Shown here: piece after piece, positions 35,062 through 45,193 of the stretch
How positions within the stretch are numbered: the first letter of the stretch is position 1
How the letters are laid out: every line of letters begins with the position of its first letter
From: Flagellimonas marinaquae
Lineage (GTDB): Bacteria; Bacteroidota; Bacteroidia; Flavobacteriales; Flavobacteriaceae
DNA length: 64,000 nucleotides
Direction: 5' to 3'
Assembly: GCF_023716465.1 (NCBI RefSeq)
Contig: NZ_CP092415.1
Span: forward strand, 1,713,501-1,777,500
Program-made: the position numbers and the translations under genes
The notes under the pieces: model-generated
What the model was told of the DNA's origin: nothing
What the model saw: the letters and a program-made list of their open reading frames with translations, nothing else
Databases searched by the model: none

Positions 35062-35511
35062 GTGGAAAATCCGTTTGACGATACTTATTTTATGAAGAAA
35101 GCCATACAAGAGGCCGAGATTGCCTTTGAAAATGGCGAAGTACCGGTAGGAGCAGTAGTGGTAATCGAGAATAGAATTATTGGAAGGGCGCACAACCTTA
35201 CGGAACGCTTAAAGGATGTTACAGCGCATGCCGAGATGCAGGCCATAACCGCAGCTTCCAATTTTTTGGGCGGCAAGTATTTACATGGCTGCACGCTTTA
35301 TGTTACTTTGGAACCATGCCAAATGTGCGCGGGAGCACTGTATTGGAGCCAAATATCCAAGGTTGTTTACGGAGCTCCGGATCTAGAGCGCGGATATAGT
35401 GTAATGGGCGGCAACCTGCATCCCAAAACTGCTGTGTCAGGGGGTGTGTTGGAGAAAGAGTCGGCAGAACTTCTAAAGCGTTTTTTTATACAGCGGAGAA
35501 ATTTGAACTGA
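35062..35511 (+). CDS. tadA: tRNA-specific adenosine deaminase
   Basis: A 149-residue zinc enzyme converting A34 to inosine in tRNA-Arg(ACG). The zinc site is H56-A-E58 (TAHAEMQ) and C86-x-x-C89 (EPCQMC). The start codon is GTG 35062; an in-frame stop TAA at 35053 excludes a longer protein, and MKKAIQEAE ten residues in is the usual N-terminal helix. A shared bidirectional terminator follows. Confidence 0.92.
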   Translation: MENPFDDTYFMKKAIQEAEIAFENGEVPVGAVVVIENRIIGRAHNLTERLKDVTAHAEMQAITAASNFLGGKYLHGCTLYVTLEPCQMCAGALYWSQISKVVYGAPDLERGYSVMGGNLHPKTAVSGGVLEKESAELLKRFFIQRRNLN

Positions 35512-35515
35512 TAAA

Positions 35516-35538
35516 AAAACCCGGCATCGCCGGGTTTT
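35516..35538. terminator. Bidirectional terminator between tadA and csp
   Basis: A 10-bp stem (AAAACCCGGC / GCCGGGTTTT) with an ATC loop and T-runs on both strands, placed between two convergent genes. Confidence 0.85.
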
Positions 35539-35563
35539 ACATTCTAATCAAAATAAAATATTG

Positions 35564-35758
35564 TTATCCGATTACCTGCACTTGTGCTGCAACCACTCCT
35601 TTTCTTCCTTCTTCTTCGATGTATTCTACTTTGTCGCCTTCGTTCAGTTCCACTCCGTTCAATGCTGTAACATGAACAAAGATGTCTTTTCCTGTGTCGT
35701 CGTTTGTAATGAACCCATAACCTTTGGATTCATTGAAAAATTTTACTGTACCAGTCAT
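35564..35758 (-). CDS. Cold-shock protein, CspA family
   Basis: A 64-residue single cold-shock domain binding single-stranded RNA or DNA. RNP1 is KGYGFI (12-17) and RNP2 DIFVHV (25-30). Complete and of normal length. A near -7 box TACTTTCG lies at 35785-35792 on the minus strand. Confidence 0.94.
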   Translation of the reverse strand: MTGTVKFFNESKGYGFITNDDTGKDIFVHVTALNGVELNEGDKVEYIEEEGRKGVVAAQVQVIG

Positions 35759-35840
35759 TAAATAAAAATAAAATGTTAAAACACGAAAGTAACTTTTTTT
35801 ATGAGTGAATGGGTAAAAAGAACTTTAAATATTCGGAAAA

Positions 35841-36101
35841 TTATTGATTTTCAGATGATTTGCGCTCTTTTTCTTGCATTTTCTTAATATTTTCTTTGGT
35901 GAGCATGTAATCTTGCATGTTTTTCCCCTTACTCTCTTTAAAAAGGAATAGGGGCATGGCCACCAAAAAGAGCCCAACGGTACCTCCACCTATATACTTT
36001 GCCGCTTGTGGATGTCCTTCTTCGAGGGAAAGACCGAAGGCAATTGAACTCAAAGAGGTCAACATAATCAAAAAAATAATGTGTTTTAACTTGATTTTCA
36101 T
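35841..36101 (-). CDS. Small two-TM protein behind the CLC gene
   Basis: An 86-residue protein with two hydrophobic helices (about 8-24 and 36-54) and a Lys/Glu-rich tail. No family recognised. Its start overlaps the stop of the CLC gene by 4 bases (ATGA), so it is translationally coupled and may be an accessory subunit; that is inference. Confidence 0.65.
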   Translation of the reverse strand: MKIKLKHIIFLIMLTSLSSIAFGLSLEEGHPQAAKYIGGGTVGLFLVAMPLFLFKESKGKNMQDYMLTKENIKKMQEKERKSSENQ

Positions 36102-37882
36102 TGGGAATAATTGATCAATTTTCTGCGATACGCCGTCAACAGTTTGGATTTTGAGATAAAACCTTCGTATCTGCCATTTTTAATGACAGGAAGGTTCCAT
36201 GCGCCACTTAGCTGAAATTTTTGCATAACCTGTTTCATGCTGTCCGTTTCGTAAAAGATAACCTCTGGCGGGGCATGCATCAAATTTTTAACAAAAACAG
36301 TGTCGTACATCTCGGTGTCGAACATCATGGGACGGATATCGTCCAAGACTATGATTCCAATCAATTTTCTATCATCGTTCAATACTGGAAACAAGTTTCT
36401 TTTGGACTTGGACACCGATTGATGCAACATTTCTCCCAACGACATTTCTGCATGTACGGGCCTAAAGTTTTTTTCGATCACATTGTTCATTTCCATAAGC
36501 CCGAGAACCATCTGATCTTTATTGTGCGACAACAGCGCTCCTATCTTGGCCAATTCTTTGGTGTAAATGGTGTAATCCAGTGCGTTTTTTGTAATCAAGT
36601 AAGATATGGCCGCGGTAATCATCAGGGGAACAAAGAGCTGGTATCCCCCGGTTATTTCGGCGATAAGGAAAATGGCGGTCAATGGAGCATGGATTACACC
36701 GGAAATAAGACCTGCCATTCCAATTAGGGTAAAATTGCTTTCCGATACAGAAAAGCCCAGGCCTAAATTGTTGATTACTTTGGCTACGGCATTTCCCAAA
36801 GCACTTCCCATTACCATTGTGGGAATAAAAACTCCTCCCGCACCCCCTGCTGCTATGGTAGTGGTCATGGCTATGGCCTTAAAAATGGTTATCCCAAAAA
36901 GTAGGGCGATTACAATCCAAATATTTTGGGTAAAACCATCAAAAGGAGTAGTGCCAAGGGCTTTTTGATGATTGCCGTCCAACAGGTTGTTAATAAATCC
37001 AAAACCCTCGCCATAGAGCGGGGGGATGGCGTAAAGCATGACCCCAATAGCCACTCCACCGACCAAGAGCTTGTATTTTGGACTTTTCAATTTTTTAAAA
37101 AGGGATAGAATGGCAAAGTACATTTTGGTGAAATATATGGAGGCCACACCCGTGCCAACCCCTAAAAGAACATAAAATGCCGTATCGTTTAGTTCAAAAC
37201 CCTCGGAAAGGGAGAAATTGAACAAGACTTCGTTACCTAAAAAGAAATAGGAGGTCAATACCCCAGAAATCGATGCCAGTAATAAAGGTAACATGGACAT
37301 CATGGTCAAATCCAAAGTAAAGATTTCCACGGCAAAAATGATGGCAGCAATAGGTGATTGAAAAATTGAGGCAATGGCCCCTGCCGAAGCGCATGCTACC
37401 AAAAGTGTTCGGGTCTTGGCATCGATGTGAAACAATCGGCTCAAATTGGAACTTACCGCAGACCCAGATTTTACGGCCGGTCCCAACAAACCCACGGACC
37501 CACCAAAACCAACGGTAAGCGGTGCGGTGATCAAGGGAGTGTAAATGTCCTTGATCCCAAGTAGTCCTTTTTTCTTGGAAAGTGAAAAAATAATGGAGGA
37601 AACAGCATGCTGTAACGGCTCTTTATGCACAAACTTTACATAGAGGTAGACCAAGGTCAAGCCAATTATAGGAAGGATAAAATACAACTGATTTTCTGAT
37701 GAGACAATCCCTTTTTCTAAGAGCGATTCTATAAAGTAGGTGGAGTTTTTTACAGTTACCGCTACCAGTCCGGCCAAAAAACCTACGATCAGGCTCATTA
37801 TTTGAATGAAGGTCCTGTTGGAGATATTTCTATATCGCCATTTAAGAAATTTGGTATACAGTTTTTTGTTGCTGTAGGGCAT
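36098..37882 (-). CDS. CLC chloride channel family protein with CBS domains, gating Glu missing
   Basis: A 594-residue CLC protein: TM region about 25-430, then a cytosolic pair of CBS domains (about 455-590). The second half has AGGAGGVFIPTMVMGSALG, a clear CLC signature. In the first half the segment GGSVGLLGPAV (127-137) aligns with GREGP or GAEAP of other CLC proteins, but the external gating glutamate is replaced by Leu133. The codon is TTG, so this is not a simple near-Glu misread. Loss of this glutamate usually abolishes proton coupling, so channel-like or inactive behaviour is predicted. It is coupled to the small two-TM protein. Confidence 0.87.
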   Translation of the reverse strand: MPYSNKKLYTKFLKWRYRNISNRTFIQIMSLIVGFLAGLVAVTVKNSTYFIESLLEKGIVSSENQLYFILPIIGLTLVYLYVKFVHKEPLQHAVSSIIFSLSKKKGLLGIKDIYTPLITAPLTVGFGGSVGLLGPAVKSGSAVSSNLSRLFHIDAKTRTLLVACASAGAIASIFQSPIAAIIFAVEIFTLDLTMMSMLPLLLASISGVLTSYFFLGNEVLFNFSLSEGFELNDTAFYVLLGVGTGVASIYFTKMYFAILSLFKKLKSPKYKLLVGGVAIGVMLYAIPPLYGEGFGFINNLLDGNHQKALGTTPFDGFTQNIWIVIALLFGITIFKAIAMTTTIAAGGAGGVFIPTMVMGSALGNAVAKVINNLGLGFSVSESNFTLIGMAGLISGVIHAPLTAIFLIAEITGGYQLFVPLMITAAISYLITKNALDYTIYTKELAKIGALLSHNKDQMVLGLMEMNNVIEKNFRPVHAEMSLGEMLHQSVSKSKRNLFPVLNDDRKLIGIIVLDDIRPMMFDTEMYDTVFVKNLMHAPPEVIFYETDSMKQVMQKFQLSGAWNLPVIKNGRYEGFISKSKLLTAYRRKLINYSQ

Positions 37883-37912
37883 TGAGGTATATAATACTAT
37901 TAAAAGTATTAA

Positions 37913-37939
37913 AAAATCCCGCTCATGGAACGGGATTTT
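37913..37939 (-). terminator. Terminator of aspS
   Basis: A 9-bp stem (AAAATCCCG / CGGGATTTT) with a 9-base loop, followed on the minus strand by more T. It lies directly past the aspS stop. Confidence 0.75.
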
Positions 37940-37945
37940 GATTTA

Positions 37946-39694
37946 TCATAGGTCCAATTTTAAATGGAGTTCTTTTAATTGCTCGTCATCTATGTTTGCT
38001 GGCGCATCGATCATTACATCCCGTCCACTGTTGTTTTTGGGGAAAGCAATAAAATCGCGAATGGTTTCTTGGCCACCCAGAATAGCTACCAATCTGTCCA
38101 GGCCAAATGCGATACCTCCATGGGGTGGAGCTCCATATTGAAAGGCGTCCATTAAGAACCCAAATTGTGCTTTGGCTTCTTCTTGGGTAAAGCCCAAGTG
38201 TTTGAACATGGTTGCCTGTATTTCTTTGTCATAGATCCGAATGGAACCACCACCTATTTCGTTTCCGTTAAGCACCAAATCATAAGCATTGGCTTTTACT
38301 TCGCCCGGATTTGTTTCCAATAGTTCCAATTGTCCGGGTTTTGGAGAGGTAAATGGGTGGTGCATGGCGTGGTAGTCCCCAGTTTCTTTATCCAATTCCA
38401 ATAACGGAAAATCTATTACCCACAATGGAGCGAACTCATCTGGTTTTCTTAGTCCCAATCGTTCGGCGAGCTCCATTCGCAATGCGCTCAATTGAGCTCG
38501 GGTTTCGTTGGTGTTGCCAGATAGCACACAGATAAGGTCTCCTGGTTTTGCTCCGGTCGTTTGGGCCCAATTGGCAAGATCGTCTTGGTCATAGAACTTG
38601 TCCACGGAAGATTTGTAGGTGCCATCTTCATTACATTTAACGTAGACCATCCCTTTGGCGCCTACCTGTGGGCGTTTGACCCAATCAACTAGCCCGTCTA
38701 TTTCTTTTCGGGTATAGGAAGCAGCTCCCGGAACGGCGATACCAACCACCAGTTCTGCGGAATTGAATACATTAAAATCCTTATGTTGTGCTACTTTGTT
38801 AAGTTCTCCGAACTGCATGCCAAATCGAATGTCGGGTTTGTCGTTACCATATAATCGCATGGCATCGTCATAGGAAATGCGAGGAAACTCATCTACTTCT
38901 ACACCCTTGATCTCTTTTAAAAGATGTTTCGTTAGTCCTTCAAAAGTATTCAGGATATCTTCTTGTTCCACAAATGCCATTTCACAGTCTATTTGTGTGA
39001 ACTCAGGCTGACGGTCGGCACGTAAATCTTCGTCCCTAAAACATTTTACAATCTGAAAATACTTGTCCATTCCCCCGACCATGAGCAGCTGCTTAAATGT
39101 TTGTGGGGATTGGGGGAGGGCGTAGAACTGTCCTTCGTTCATACGGCTGGGCACCAAAAAATCCCTGGCGCCTTCTGGGGTGGACTTGATCAAATATGGG
39201 GTTTCAATGTCGATAAAACCTTGGTCGGAAAGGTATTTTCGAACTTCCATGGAAACCTTATGCCTAAAAATAAGTTTGTTCTTTACCGGGTTTCTACGAA
39301 TATCCAAGTATCGGTATTTCATTCGGATGTCCTCTCCGCCATCGGTCTCATCTTCAATGGTAAATGGAGGGAGTAGGGAATGGTTCAGCACGGTAAGTTC
39401 GGTGACAAGCACTTCAATTTCACCTGTTGGAATATTGGGGTTTTTTGAGGCACGTTCGATTACCTCGCCCTTTGCTTGGATTACGGTTTCACGACCCAGC
39501 TCGCGGGCTTGTTCCAAAAGTGTTTTGGACGAACGTTCTTCATCAAAAACCAATTGGGTGATACCATATCTATCACGAAGATCTACCCAAGCAACAAAGC
39601 CTTTGTCGCGTACTTTGTGGACCCAACCGCTTAAAATTACTTCTGAACCTATATCCGATGCCCTTAATGCACCACAAGTATTACTTCTGTACAT
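37946..39694 (-). CDS. aspS: Aspartate-tRNA ligase
   Basis: A 582-residue class II synthetase charging tRNA-Asp. Order: N-terminal OB-fold anticodon domain ([14 protein letters not shown]), motif 2 [18 protein letters not shown], bacterial-type GAD insertion in the middle, and motif 3 [13 protein letters not shown] near the end. The insertion and length are typical of bacterial AspRS. A -7 box TAAATTTG lies 20 bases upstream. Whether it also charges tRNA-Asn cannot be told from the window. Confidence 0.96.
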   Translation of the reverse strand: MYRSNTCGALRASDIGSEVILSGWVHKVRDKGFVAWVDLRDRYGITQLVFDEERSSKTLLEQARELGRETVIQAKGEVIERASKNPNIPTGEIEVLVTELTVLNHSLLPPFTIEDETDGGEDIRMKYRYLDIRRNPVKNKLIFRHKVSMEVRKYLSDQGFIDIETPYLIKSTPEGARDFLVPSRMNEGQFYALPQSPQTFKQLLMVGGMDKYFQIVKCFRDEDLRADRQPEFTQIDCEMAFVEQEDILNTFEGLTKHLLKEIKGVEVDEFPRISYDDAMRLYGNDKPDIRFGMQFGELNKVAQHKDFNVFNSAELVVGIAVPGAASYTRKEIDGLVDWVKRPQVGAKGMVYVKCNEDGTYKSSVDKFYDQDDLANWAQTTGAKPGDLICVLSGNTNETRAQLSALRMELAERLGLRKPDEFAPLWVIDFPLLELDKETGDYHAMHHPFTSPKPGQLELLETNPGEVKANAYDLVLNGNEIGGGSIRIYDKEIQATMFKHLGFTQEEAKAQFGFLMDAFQYGAPPHGGIAFGLDRLVAILGGQETIRDFIAFPKNNSGRDVMIDAPANIDDEQLKELHLKLDL

Positions 39695-39713
39695 GTTACC
39701 TAGTATAAGAGCG

Positions 39714-39721
39714 CAAATTTA
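39714..39721 (-). promoter_or_regulatory. -7 box TAAATTTG for aspS
   Basis: On the minus strand TAAATTTG (followed by CGC) lies 20 bases before the aspS ATG. Confidence 0.5.
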
Positions 39722-40006
39722 ATAGTAATGTGCGTATTTTAAAGGGGATATGTGGATTTTCTGACGTAAGTATTTTTTTGGACCCAAATAGAGCTGACCA
39801 GATCAATTTTACGTAACATTAAATTAACATTAGAATAAATTCTTGAGTAATATTAAGGGGATTAAAGGTTAAAATGTTCGATAATCAGGGGTGTTACCCG
39901 TAATTGACGACATCATAAAACACTGAAAAACAGCTAATAAAGACTTTAAAGTTAATTTAACGTAAACAAAAAGTTATGTAAAAGTGTATTTAAAGTAAAA
40001 TTTAAG
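39722..40006. other. AT-rich intergenic stretch, no gene seen
   Basis: Between the aspS promoter and that of the YwqK-like gene I see no coding frame, hairpin terminator or RNA gene. Short direct repeats of the kind TTAACATTA occur near 39820-39835. Confidence 0.4.
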
Positions 40007-40014
40007 TAACTTTG
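40007..40014 (+). promoter_or_regulatory. -7 box TAACTTTG for the YwqK-like gene
   Basis: TAACTTTG matches the consensus and leaves a leader of about 38 bases to ATG 40059. Confidence 0.5.
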
Positions 40015-40058
40015 TATCGTTATCATTAAGTACTAACAATATTAAAATCCCATAAAAT

Positions 40059-40409
40059 ATGAAAAAAGCAGTATTATTTTTGGCGGTGATGTTTGCGGTT
40101 AGCGTATCGGCTCAAGATACAAAGCCGACCTTTGAAAAAATGGGAAAAATGGTGAAAGCCACTTATTTTCATGACAATGGCGAAATTGCCCAGACCGGTT
40201 ATATGTTGAACGGAAAGTTACATGGTGATTGGGTAATGTTCAATGTTCAAGGTAAAAAAATTGCCACTGGCCAATACGAAAACGGACAAAAGGCCGGAAA
40301 ATGGTTTTTTTGGCAGAACGATGTGTTAAGTGAGGTCGATTTTACGGACAATCGTATTGCCCAAGTAAAGAATTGGAGCCAAGGCGATGCCGTTACGGTG
40401 AACCAATAA
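40059..40409 (+). CDS. Secreted YwqK/MORN-repeat protein
   Basis: A 116-residue protein with a signal peptide (MKKAVLFLAVMFAVSVSAQ) and two or three MORN-like YwqK repeats, visible as GEIAQTGYMLNGKLHGDWVMF and KIATGQYENGQKAGKWFFW (each named within its limits). Proteins of this type are labelled toxin-antitoxin YwqK family in databases, but a free secreted copy in Flavobacteria has no known toxin partner. Single gene with its own promoter and terminator. Confidence 0.78.
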   Translation: MKKAVLFLAVMFAVSVSAQDTKPTFEKMGKMVKATYFHDNGEIAQTGYMLNGKLHGDWVMFNVQGKKIATGQYENGQKAGKWFFWQNDVLSEVDFTDNRIAQVKNWSQGDAVTVNQ

Positions 40410-40425
40410 TTTAAAATCAGTGTTT

Positions 40426-40462
40426 AAAAAAAGCGGTGGCCAAATTTGGCCGCTGCTTTTTT
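40426..40462 (+). terminator. Terminator of the YwqK-like gene
   Basis: An A-run, a long imperfect GC-rich stem centred on GGCCAAATTTGGCC, then TTTTTT. Confidence 0.8.
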
Positions 40463-40473
40463 ATTATATCTCT

Positions 40474-43400
40474 TTAAGCTTGCTCGGGAATTGGTGTTTG
40501 TTTACGATCTTGTTTTTTTAATCTGCCGTTTCGAATTTTGATCTTAAGTTTGTAGACCAAACTGAACAGGATAGGCACCACTACCAATGTTAAGAAGGTA
40601 GCTACCAACAGACCGTAAATTACCGTCCATGCCAAAGGTCCCCAGAATATTACATTGTCCCCACCAAAATATATGTTGGGATTGAACTCGCTCATCAAGG
40701 TAAAAAAGTTAATGTTGAATCCTGTGGCCAATGGTATTAGACCTAAAATTGTGGTGATGGCCGTAAGTAATACAGGTCTAAGCCTTGCTTTTCCGCCTTT
40801 GATCACCGCTTCCATTAAATCTTCGGACTCCAATAAATCTTCTTCTTCAAGTCCCAGGTTTACTTTTCTTCTGTCGATCAACAGTTGGGTGTAGTCCAAC
40901 AGCACCACACCGTTATTCACTACAATACCCGCAAGGGAGATAATCCCCATCATGGTCATCATAATAACAAATGCGCTGCCTGTGGCAACAATTCCACCAA
41001 AAACCCCGATCAAGCTTAGGAATATGGCCAACATAATAATACCTGGCTTGCTTATGGAGTTGAACTGGAAAATCAGAATAAAAAAGATAAGTCCAAGACC
41101 GGTGAAAAAAGCACCCATTAAAAAAGCCATCTGCTTGTTTTGTTCCTCGATCTGTCCGGTATAATCTATTTTGATATCACTTGGAAGATTCTCAAAATCG
41201 TTCATTTCCTCTTGTATTTTTCCAACAATCGCTCCTGCATCTGTATACCCCGATGCCAAAGCCGAGTACACGGTAACCACGCGTTTTACATCGCGGTGCT
41301 TAATGGCACTGAACCCGGTGCTATTGGTTTGTTTGGTGACCGCTGAAATAGGAACCTCCTTGATCTGCCCGCTGGAAGGGTCTCTAAAAGTTATTCGTTG
41401 GTTGAACAGGGCACTGGTGTTGTACCTGTCATCTTTGTTGAACCGCACATAAATATCATAATCCTCGCCACCTTCTTTATAGATTCCTGCCTTGGAACCA
41501 AAAATGGAGCTTCGCAGTTGTTGGCCCACCTGCCCGGTGGCAACCCCTAACTCACCTGCTTTTTTGCGGTCCACTTGAACCAAAAGGGAAGGTTTGGATT
41601 TGTTAACGTCGATTTTTAATTCATCTATACCCGGAATATTTCGAGAGTTGATAAAGTTTCGCATGCGTTCCGCTGTGGTGATCAGCTCCGTATAATCCTC
41701 ACCTTCCAATTCTATGTTGATGGGATAACCTACTGGAGGTCCTACCGCATCCTTTTCTACAGAAATGGCAACCCCTGGATAAACATCTTTAAGCGCTGTC
41801 TGCACTTTTTTGAGCAACTCCTCACTATCTGCTCCTTCACGGTACTTAAATTCTCGGAATGTAGCGGTAATTTTACCCCTGTTGGGCATTTCGGCACTGG
41901 AACCACCATCGGTTTGTGGGTTACCGGCGCCTTCCCCTACTTGAGATACCGCACTTTCTGTCATAAAATTATAATCACCGTGCATATAAGCTTCGGAGTT
42001 GATAATGTCGTAGACCCTACCTTCAATATCCTTGGTTATTTTGTTGGTCTTTTCAATATCGGTACCCTCCGGATATTCAATATACACTATGATTTGGTTG
42101 GGCTTATTGTCCGGGAAGAACTCTACTTTGGTCCGTTGGCTTCCTACCGATGCGCCAAATCCTGCAAAGGCTATCAAAAGCAATACAAAAGTGATGATCG
42201 AAATAAAGATAGGTTTTCTCCCAGATAAGGCATACCGCAAGGTTTTTTCGTACATTCTTTCCCAATTGGGCAGGATCTTATTCTGAAAAGTATTGGCCCA
42301 ATTTCTAAGAAACAGGCGATAGATCCAGAGCATAATGGCGGTTACCACCATTAAAGTCCCCAATGATCGATATGCCCCTCCAAAAATAATTATGAGTATT
42401 CCGATCACCGAGATGATAGAAGTGATCCGAATAATCTGCTTTAATGGCATTTCCTTGTCTTCGGTGGTCATGTATCGGGATACCAATACCGAGTTGAAGA
42501 AGATGGCCACAAAAAGGGATGAACCTAAAACCACGGAAAGCGTTATGGGGAAATATTTCATAAACTGCCCCATGATCCCTGGCCATAGGCCGAGCGGAAC
42601 AAATGCTGCTACTGTGGTCAATGTGGATATAATAATGGGAAAAGCGATCTCGCCTATTCCTTTTTTCGCCGCTTCTATCCGAGGCATTTTTTCCTCATCC
42701 ATGAGTCGGTAAATGTTCTCTACGACCACAATACCGTTGTCCACCAACATACCTAGTCCCATGATCAAACCAAAAAGGATCATGGTGTTCATGGTATACC
42801 CCATTACATCCAGGATCATTAGCGACATAAACATGGACATTGGGATGGCAAAACCTACGAACAGGGCATTTTTAAATCCTAAGAAGAACATCAATACCGT
42901 TACCACCAATATGATCCCGAAGATGATGTTGTTCACCAAATCGTCCACCTGACCAATGGTCTTGGAGGACTGGTCGTTGGCGATGGTAACTTTAAGGTCT
43001 TGTGGAAATTCGTTTTCTATGGCATCCTCTACAATTACTTTGATCTGGTCAACCGCGGCCACCATGTTTTTTCCGGAACGTTTTTTTACATCTAGCATTA
43101 CCACGGGTTCGCCAAATTCACGTGCGTAGGTTGTTTTATCCTCTTCTTTAAACGAAATTTTGGCAATGTCCTTTAGGTAAATGGGGTTTCCATTTTCCGA
43201 TTTTACCACAAAGTCCCGTAGGTCCTGGGGTTTGTCTATTTCCCCTACAATTCTGATGGTTCGGCGTTGTCCACTGGCAATTAGGTTACCTGCGGATGTG
43301 GTTAGGTTTTCGTTGTTGATGCTATTTATCACATCGTTAAAGCTCACTTTTGCCGCCATCATTTTATAGATGTCCACGGCAACCTCCACCTCTTTTTCTT

Positions 43401-43983
43401 GGGCACCTCGAATATCTACTTGTTTGATTTCTTGGAGACCTTCTATCTCATCTTCCAGATATTCCCCAAATTCTTTTAGTCTTTCAATGGGGTAATCTCC
43501 GGAGATGTTGATGTTAAGGATGGGCATTTCTTCGGAAAGACTAAGATCGAATACGTTTGGCTCGACCTTGGCACCGTTAAATGTGGGCCAATCTTCGCCG
43601 GCGGTCTTGGAATCTACTTCGTCTTTTACTTTTTGCAGGGCAGCTTCTACGGAGATGTTCTCATCAAACTCAACAATGATCATGGAATAATCCTCCTGCG
43701 AGGTAGAGGTGATTTCTACAAGATTGCTTACGGTCTTGAGCTCGTCCTCCAAAGGATCCGTAATCAGTTTTTCGATATCCTCTGCGGTGTTGCCCGGGTA
43801 TATGGAACTAATGTAAATCTTGGTTTCCTTTACTTCGGGAAAACTTTCCCTGGGCATACTAAAGTATGCCATACCGCCCAGAATAAGGATAACCAAAATT
43901 AGCACATACATTGTGGTCTGGTTATCTATGGCCCATGACGACAGCCCAAATTCCTTGTCTACGCTTTTCTTTTGTTTGCTCAT
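40474..43983 (-). CDS. RND efflux permease
   Basis: An 1169-residue inner-membrane RND pump. TM1 (about 28-45) is followed by the first porter domain; the TM4 proton-relay region reads MLVDNGIVVVEN, the VDN variant common in Bacteroidota instead of AcrB's VDD. The second half repeats the fold (GIISLAGIVVNNGVVLLDYTQ in TM10, given within limits). It is last of the TetR-TolC-adaptor-permease operon, so it should expel small hydrophobic compounds; the substrate cannot be predicted. It is longer than AcrB (1049) because of extra segments near residues 500-560. Confidence 0.92.
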   Translation of the reverse strand: MSKQKKSVDKEFGLSSWAIDNQTTMYVLILVILILGGMAYFSMPRESFPEVKETKIYISSIYPGNTAEDIEKLITDPLEDELKTVSNLVEITSTSQEDYSMIIVEFDENISVEAALQKVKDEVDSKTAGEDWPTFNGAKVEPNVFDLSLSEEMPILNINISGDYPIERLKEFGEYLEDEIEGLQEIKQVDIRGAQEKEVEVAVDIYKMMAAKVSFNDVINSINNENLTTSAGNLIASGQRRTIRIVGEIDKPQDLRDFVVKSENGNPIYLKDIAKISFKEEDKTTYAREFGEPVVMLDVKKRSGKNMVAAVDQIKVIVEDAIENEFPQDLKVTIANDQSSKTIGQVDDLVNNIIFGIILVVTVLMFFLGFKNALFVGFAIPMSMFMSLMILDVMGYTMNTMILFGLIMGLGMLVDNGIVVVENIYRLMDEEKMPRIEAAKKGIGEIAFPIIISTLTTVAAFVPLGLWPGIMGQFMKYFPITLSVVLGSSLFVAIFFNSVLVSRYMTTEDKEMPLKQIIRITSIISVIGILIIIFGGAYRSLGTLMVVTAIMLWIYRLFLRNWANTFQNKILPNWERMYEKTLRYALSGRKPIFISIITFVLLLIAFAGFGASVGSQRTKVEFFPDNKPNQIIVYIEYPEGTDIEKTNKITKDIEGRVYDIINSEAYMHGDYNFMTESAVSQVGEGAGNPQTDGGSSAEMPNRGKITATFREFKYREGADSEELLKKVQTALKDVYPGVAISVEKDAVGPPVGYPINIELEGEDYTELITTAERMRNFINSRNIPGIDELKIDVNKSKPSLLVQVDRKKAGELGVATGQVGQQLRSSIFGSKAGIYKEGGEDYDIYVRFNKDDRYNTSALFNQRITFRDPSSGQIKEVPISAVTKQTNSTGFSAIKHRDVKRVVTVYSALASGYTDAGAIVGKIQEEMNDFENLPSDIKIDYTGQIEEQNKQMAFLMGAFFTGLGLIFFILIFQFNSISKPGIIMLAIFLSLIGVFGGIVATGSAFVIMMTMMGIISLAGIVVNNGVVLLDYTQLLIDRRKVNLGLEEEDLLESEDLMEAVIKGGKARLRPVLLTAITTILGLIPLATGFNINFFTLMSEFNPNIYFGGDNVIFWGPLAWTVIYGLLVATFLTLVVVPILFSLVYKLKIKIRNGRLKKQDRKQTPIPEQA

Positions 43984-44001
43984 AGTCTGTACTTTGGCTG
44001 T

Positions 44002-45174
44002 CTAGCTATTTTTTATATTCACTTGTTGCCCTTCTTTTACGCTTCTGGCACCTTCGTCTATTATGGCATCACCTTCGTTGATGCCGGAGAGTACTTCTAC
44101 GTAATCGCCTTGTGTTTTTCCTGTTTTTATGACCACTTTTTTGGCCACTGGATTATTCTCAATGGAATCTGCGGCTACCAACAACACATATTGTTCTCCA
44201 TCCGCATTTTCGGATAATATACTTTGTGGGATCAAAATGGCATTTTCGCTGGTATAATCGTTGATCATTACACGTGCGGTAAGGTTCGGTTTTATTTTGC
44301 CATCGTGACTTGGCACGGGGATTTCTGCGGTAAACGAACGGTTGCTGGGGTTTATAAAATTACCGGTCTGTCTAATTTTTGTGTTAACGCTATCGCCCAG
44401 TACCGGGAAATATACTTTTACATCTTTTCCTGGGGTTACGTTTTGCAAATGGCTTTCCGGTACTTCAACTTCGATGTACATATTGGATAGATTTACTATG
44501 CGGAATACCTCGGAACCTGGACCTGGGCTTACCACTGTGCCCTGATCTTTGATCACGTCGTCTATAATTCCTGTAAAAGGGGCCCGTATACTGGATTTGC
44601 CAACCTGACTTTCCATTTGTTTTACGGCACTTTGTTGCGCTTCGTAATTGGTTTTTGCCTGTAGGTATTGTATTTCGGAACCAATGTTCTGTTCCCACAG
44701 TCTTTTTTGGCGTTCAAAAGTGGTTTTGCTCAATTCGGCCTGTGTTCTAAGTTGTGCCAATTGGCTGGATAAGCCTCCATCATCAATAGTGGCCAATAGC
44801 TGTCCCTTGGTTACTTTTTGTCCTTCCTTTACATACACTTTGTTCAGTGTTCCGGACATTTCTGGATAAATAAGTACATTTTGCTTGGTCATTACATCTC
44901 CTTGTAATTCCAGGTAATGATCAAACCTTTGAGGATGTACTTCTATGGTGGTCACCAATGGTAACTTGGCAGAACCATCCAACAGTGCAATGGCGGAATC
45001 CAAGGATTTTAATTGGCTCTCCAACGCTTTCTTTTCTATTGAAATTTCGGCATGCTTGGCACGGATTACCTCAACATCTTGGCTGCTAAGTGCTTTCTCC
45101 AAAGATTTGTTGCCATTGCCCCCGCATGAAGCCAAAACCGCTGCGGTTAGTGTTATATATATTGCTTTTTTCAT
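44002..45174 (-). CDS. RND periplasmic adaptor, lipoprotein
   Basis: A 390-residue membrane-fusion protein, anchored by a lipobox LASC with C17. Order: coiled-coil hairpin (about 30-65 and 110-180), lipoyl halves (YPEMSGTLNKVYVKEGQKV and SIRAPFTGIIDDVI), then beta-barrel and membrane-proximal domains. It links the permease and the TolC-like channel of the same operon. Confidence 0.92.
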   Translation of the reverse strand: MKKAIYITLTAAVLASCGGNGNKSLEKALSSQDVEVIRAKHAEISIEKKALESQLKSLDSAIALLDGSAKLPLVTTIEVHPQRFDHYLELQGDVMTKQNVLIYPEMSGTLNKVYVKEGQKVTKGQLLATIDDGGLSSQLAQLRTQAELSKTTFERQKRLWEQNIGSEIQYLQAKTNYEAQQSAVKQMESQVGKSSIRAPFTGIIDDVIKDQGTVVSPGPGSEVFRIVNLSNMYIEVEVPESHLQNVTPGKDVKVYFPVLGDSVNTKIRQTGNFINPSNRSFTAEIPVPSHDGKIKPNLTARVMINDYTSENAILIPQSILSENADGEQYVLLVAADSIENNPVAKKVVIKTGKTQGDYVEVLSGINEGDAIIDEGARSVKEGQQVNIKNS

Positions 45175-45193
45175 GATGGAATGGTTTTCTTTA

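Noticed and set aside
42600..42800. VDN instead of VDD in TM4 of the RND permease as a sign of inactivity
   Set aside because: The VDN form of the relay motif is common among Bacteroidota RND permeases, so it is not unusual.
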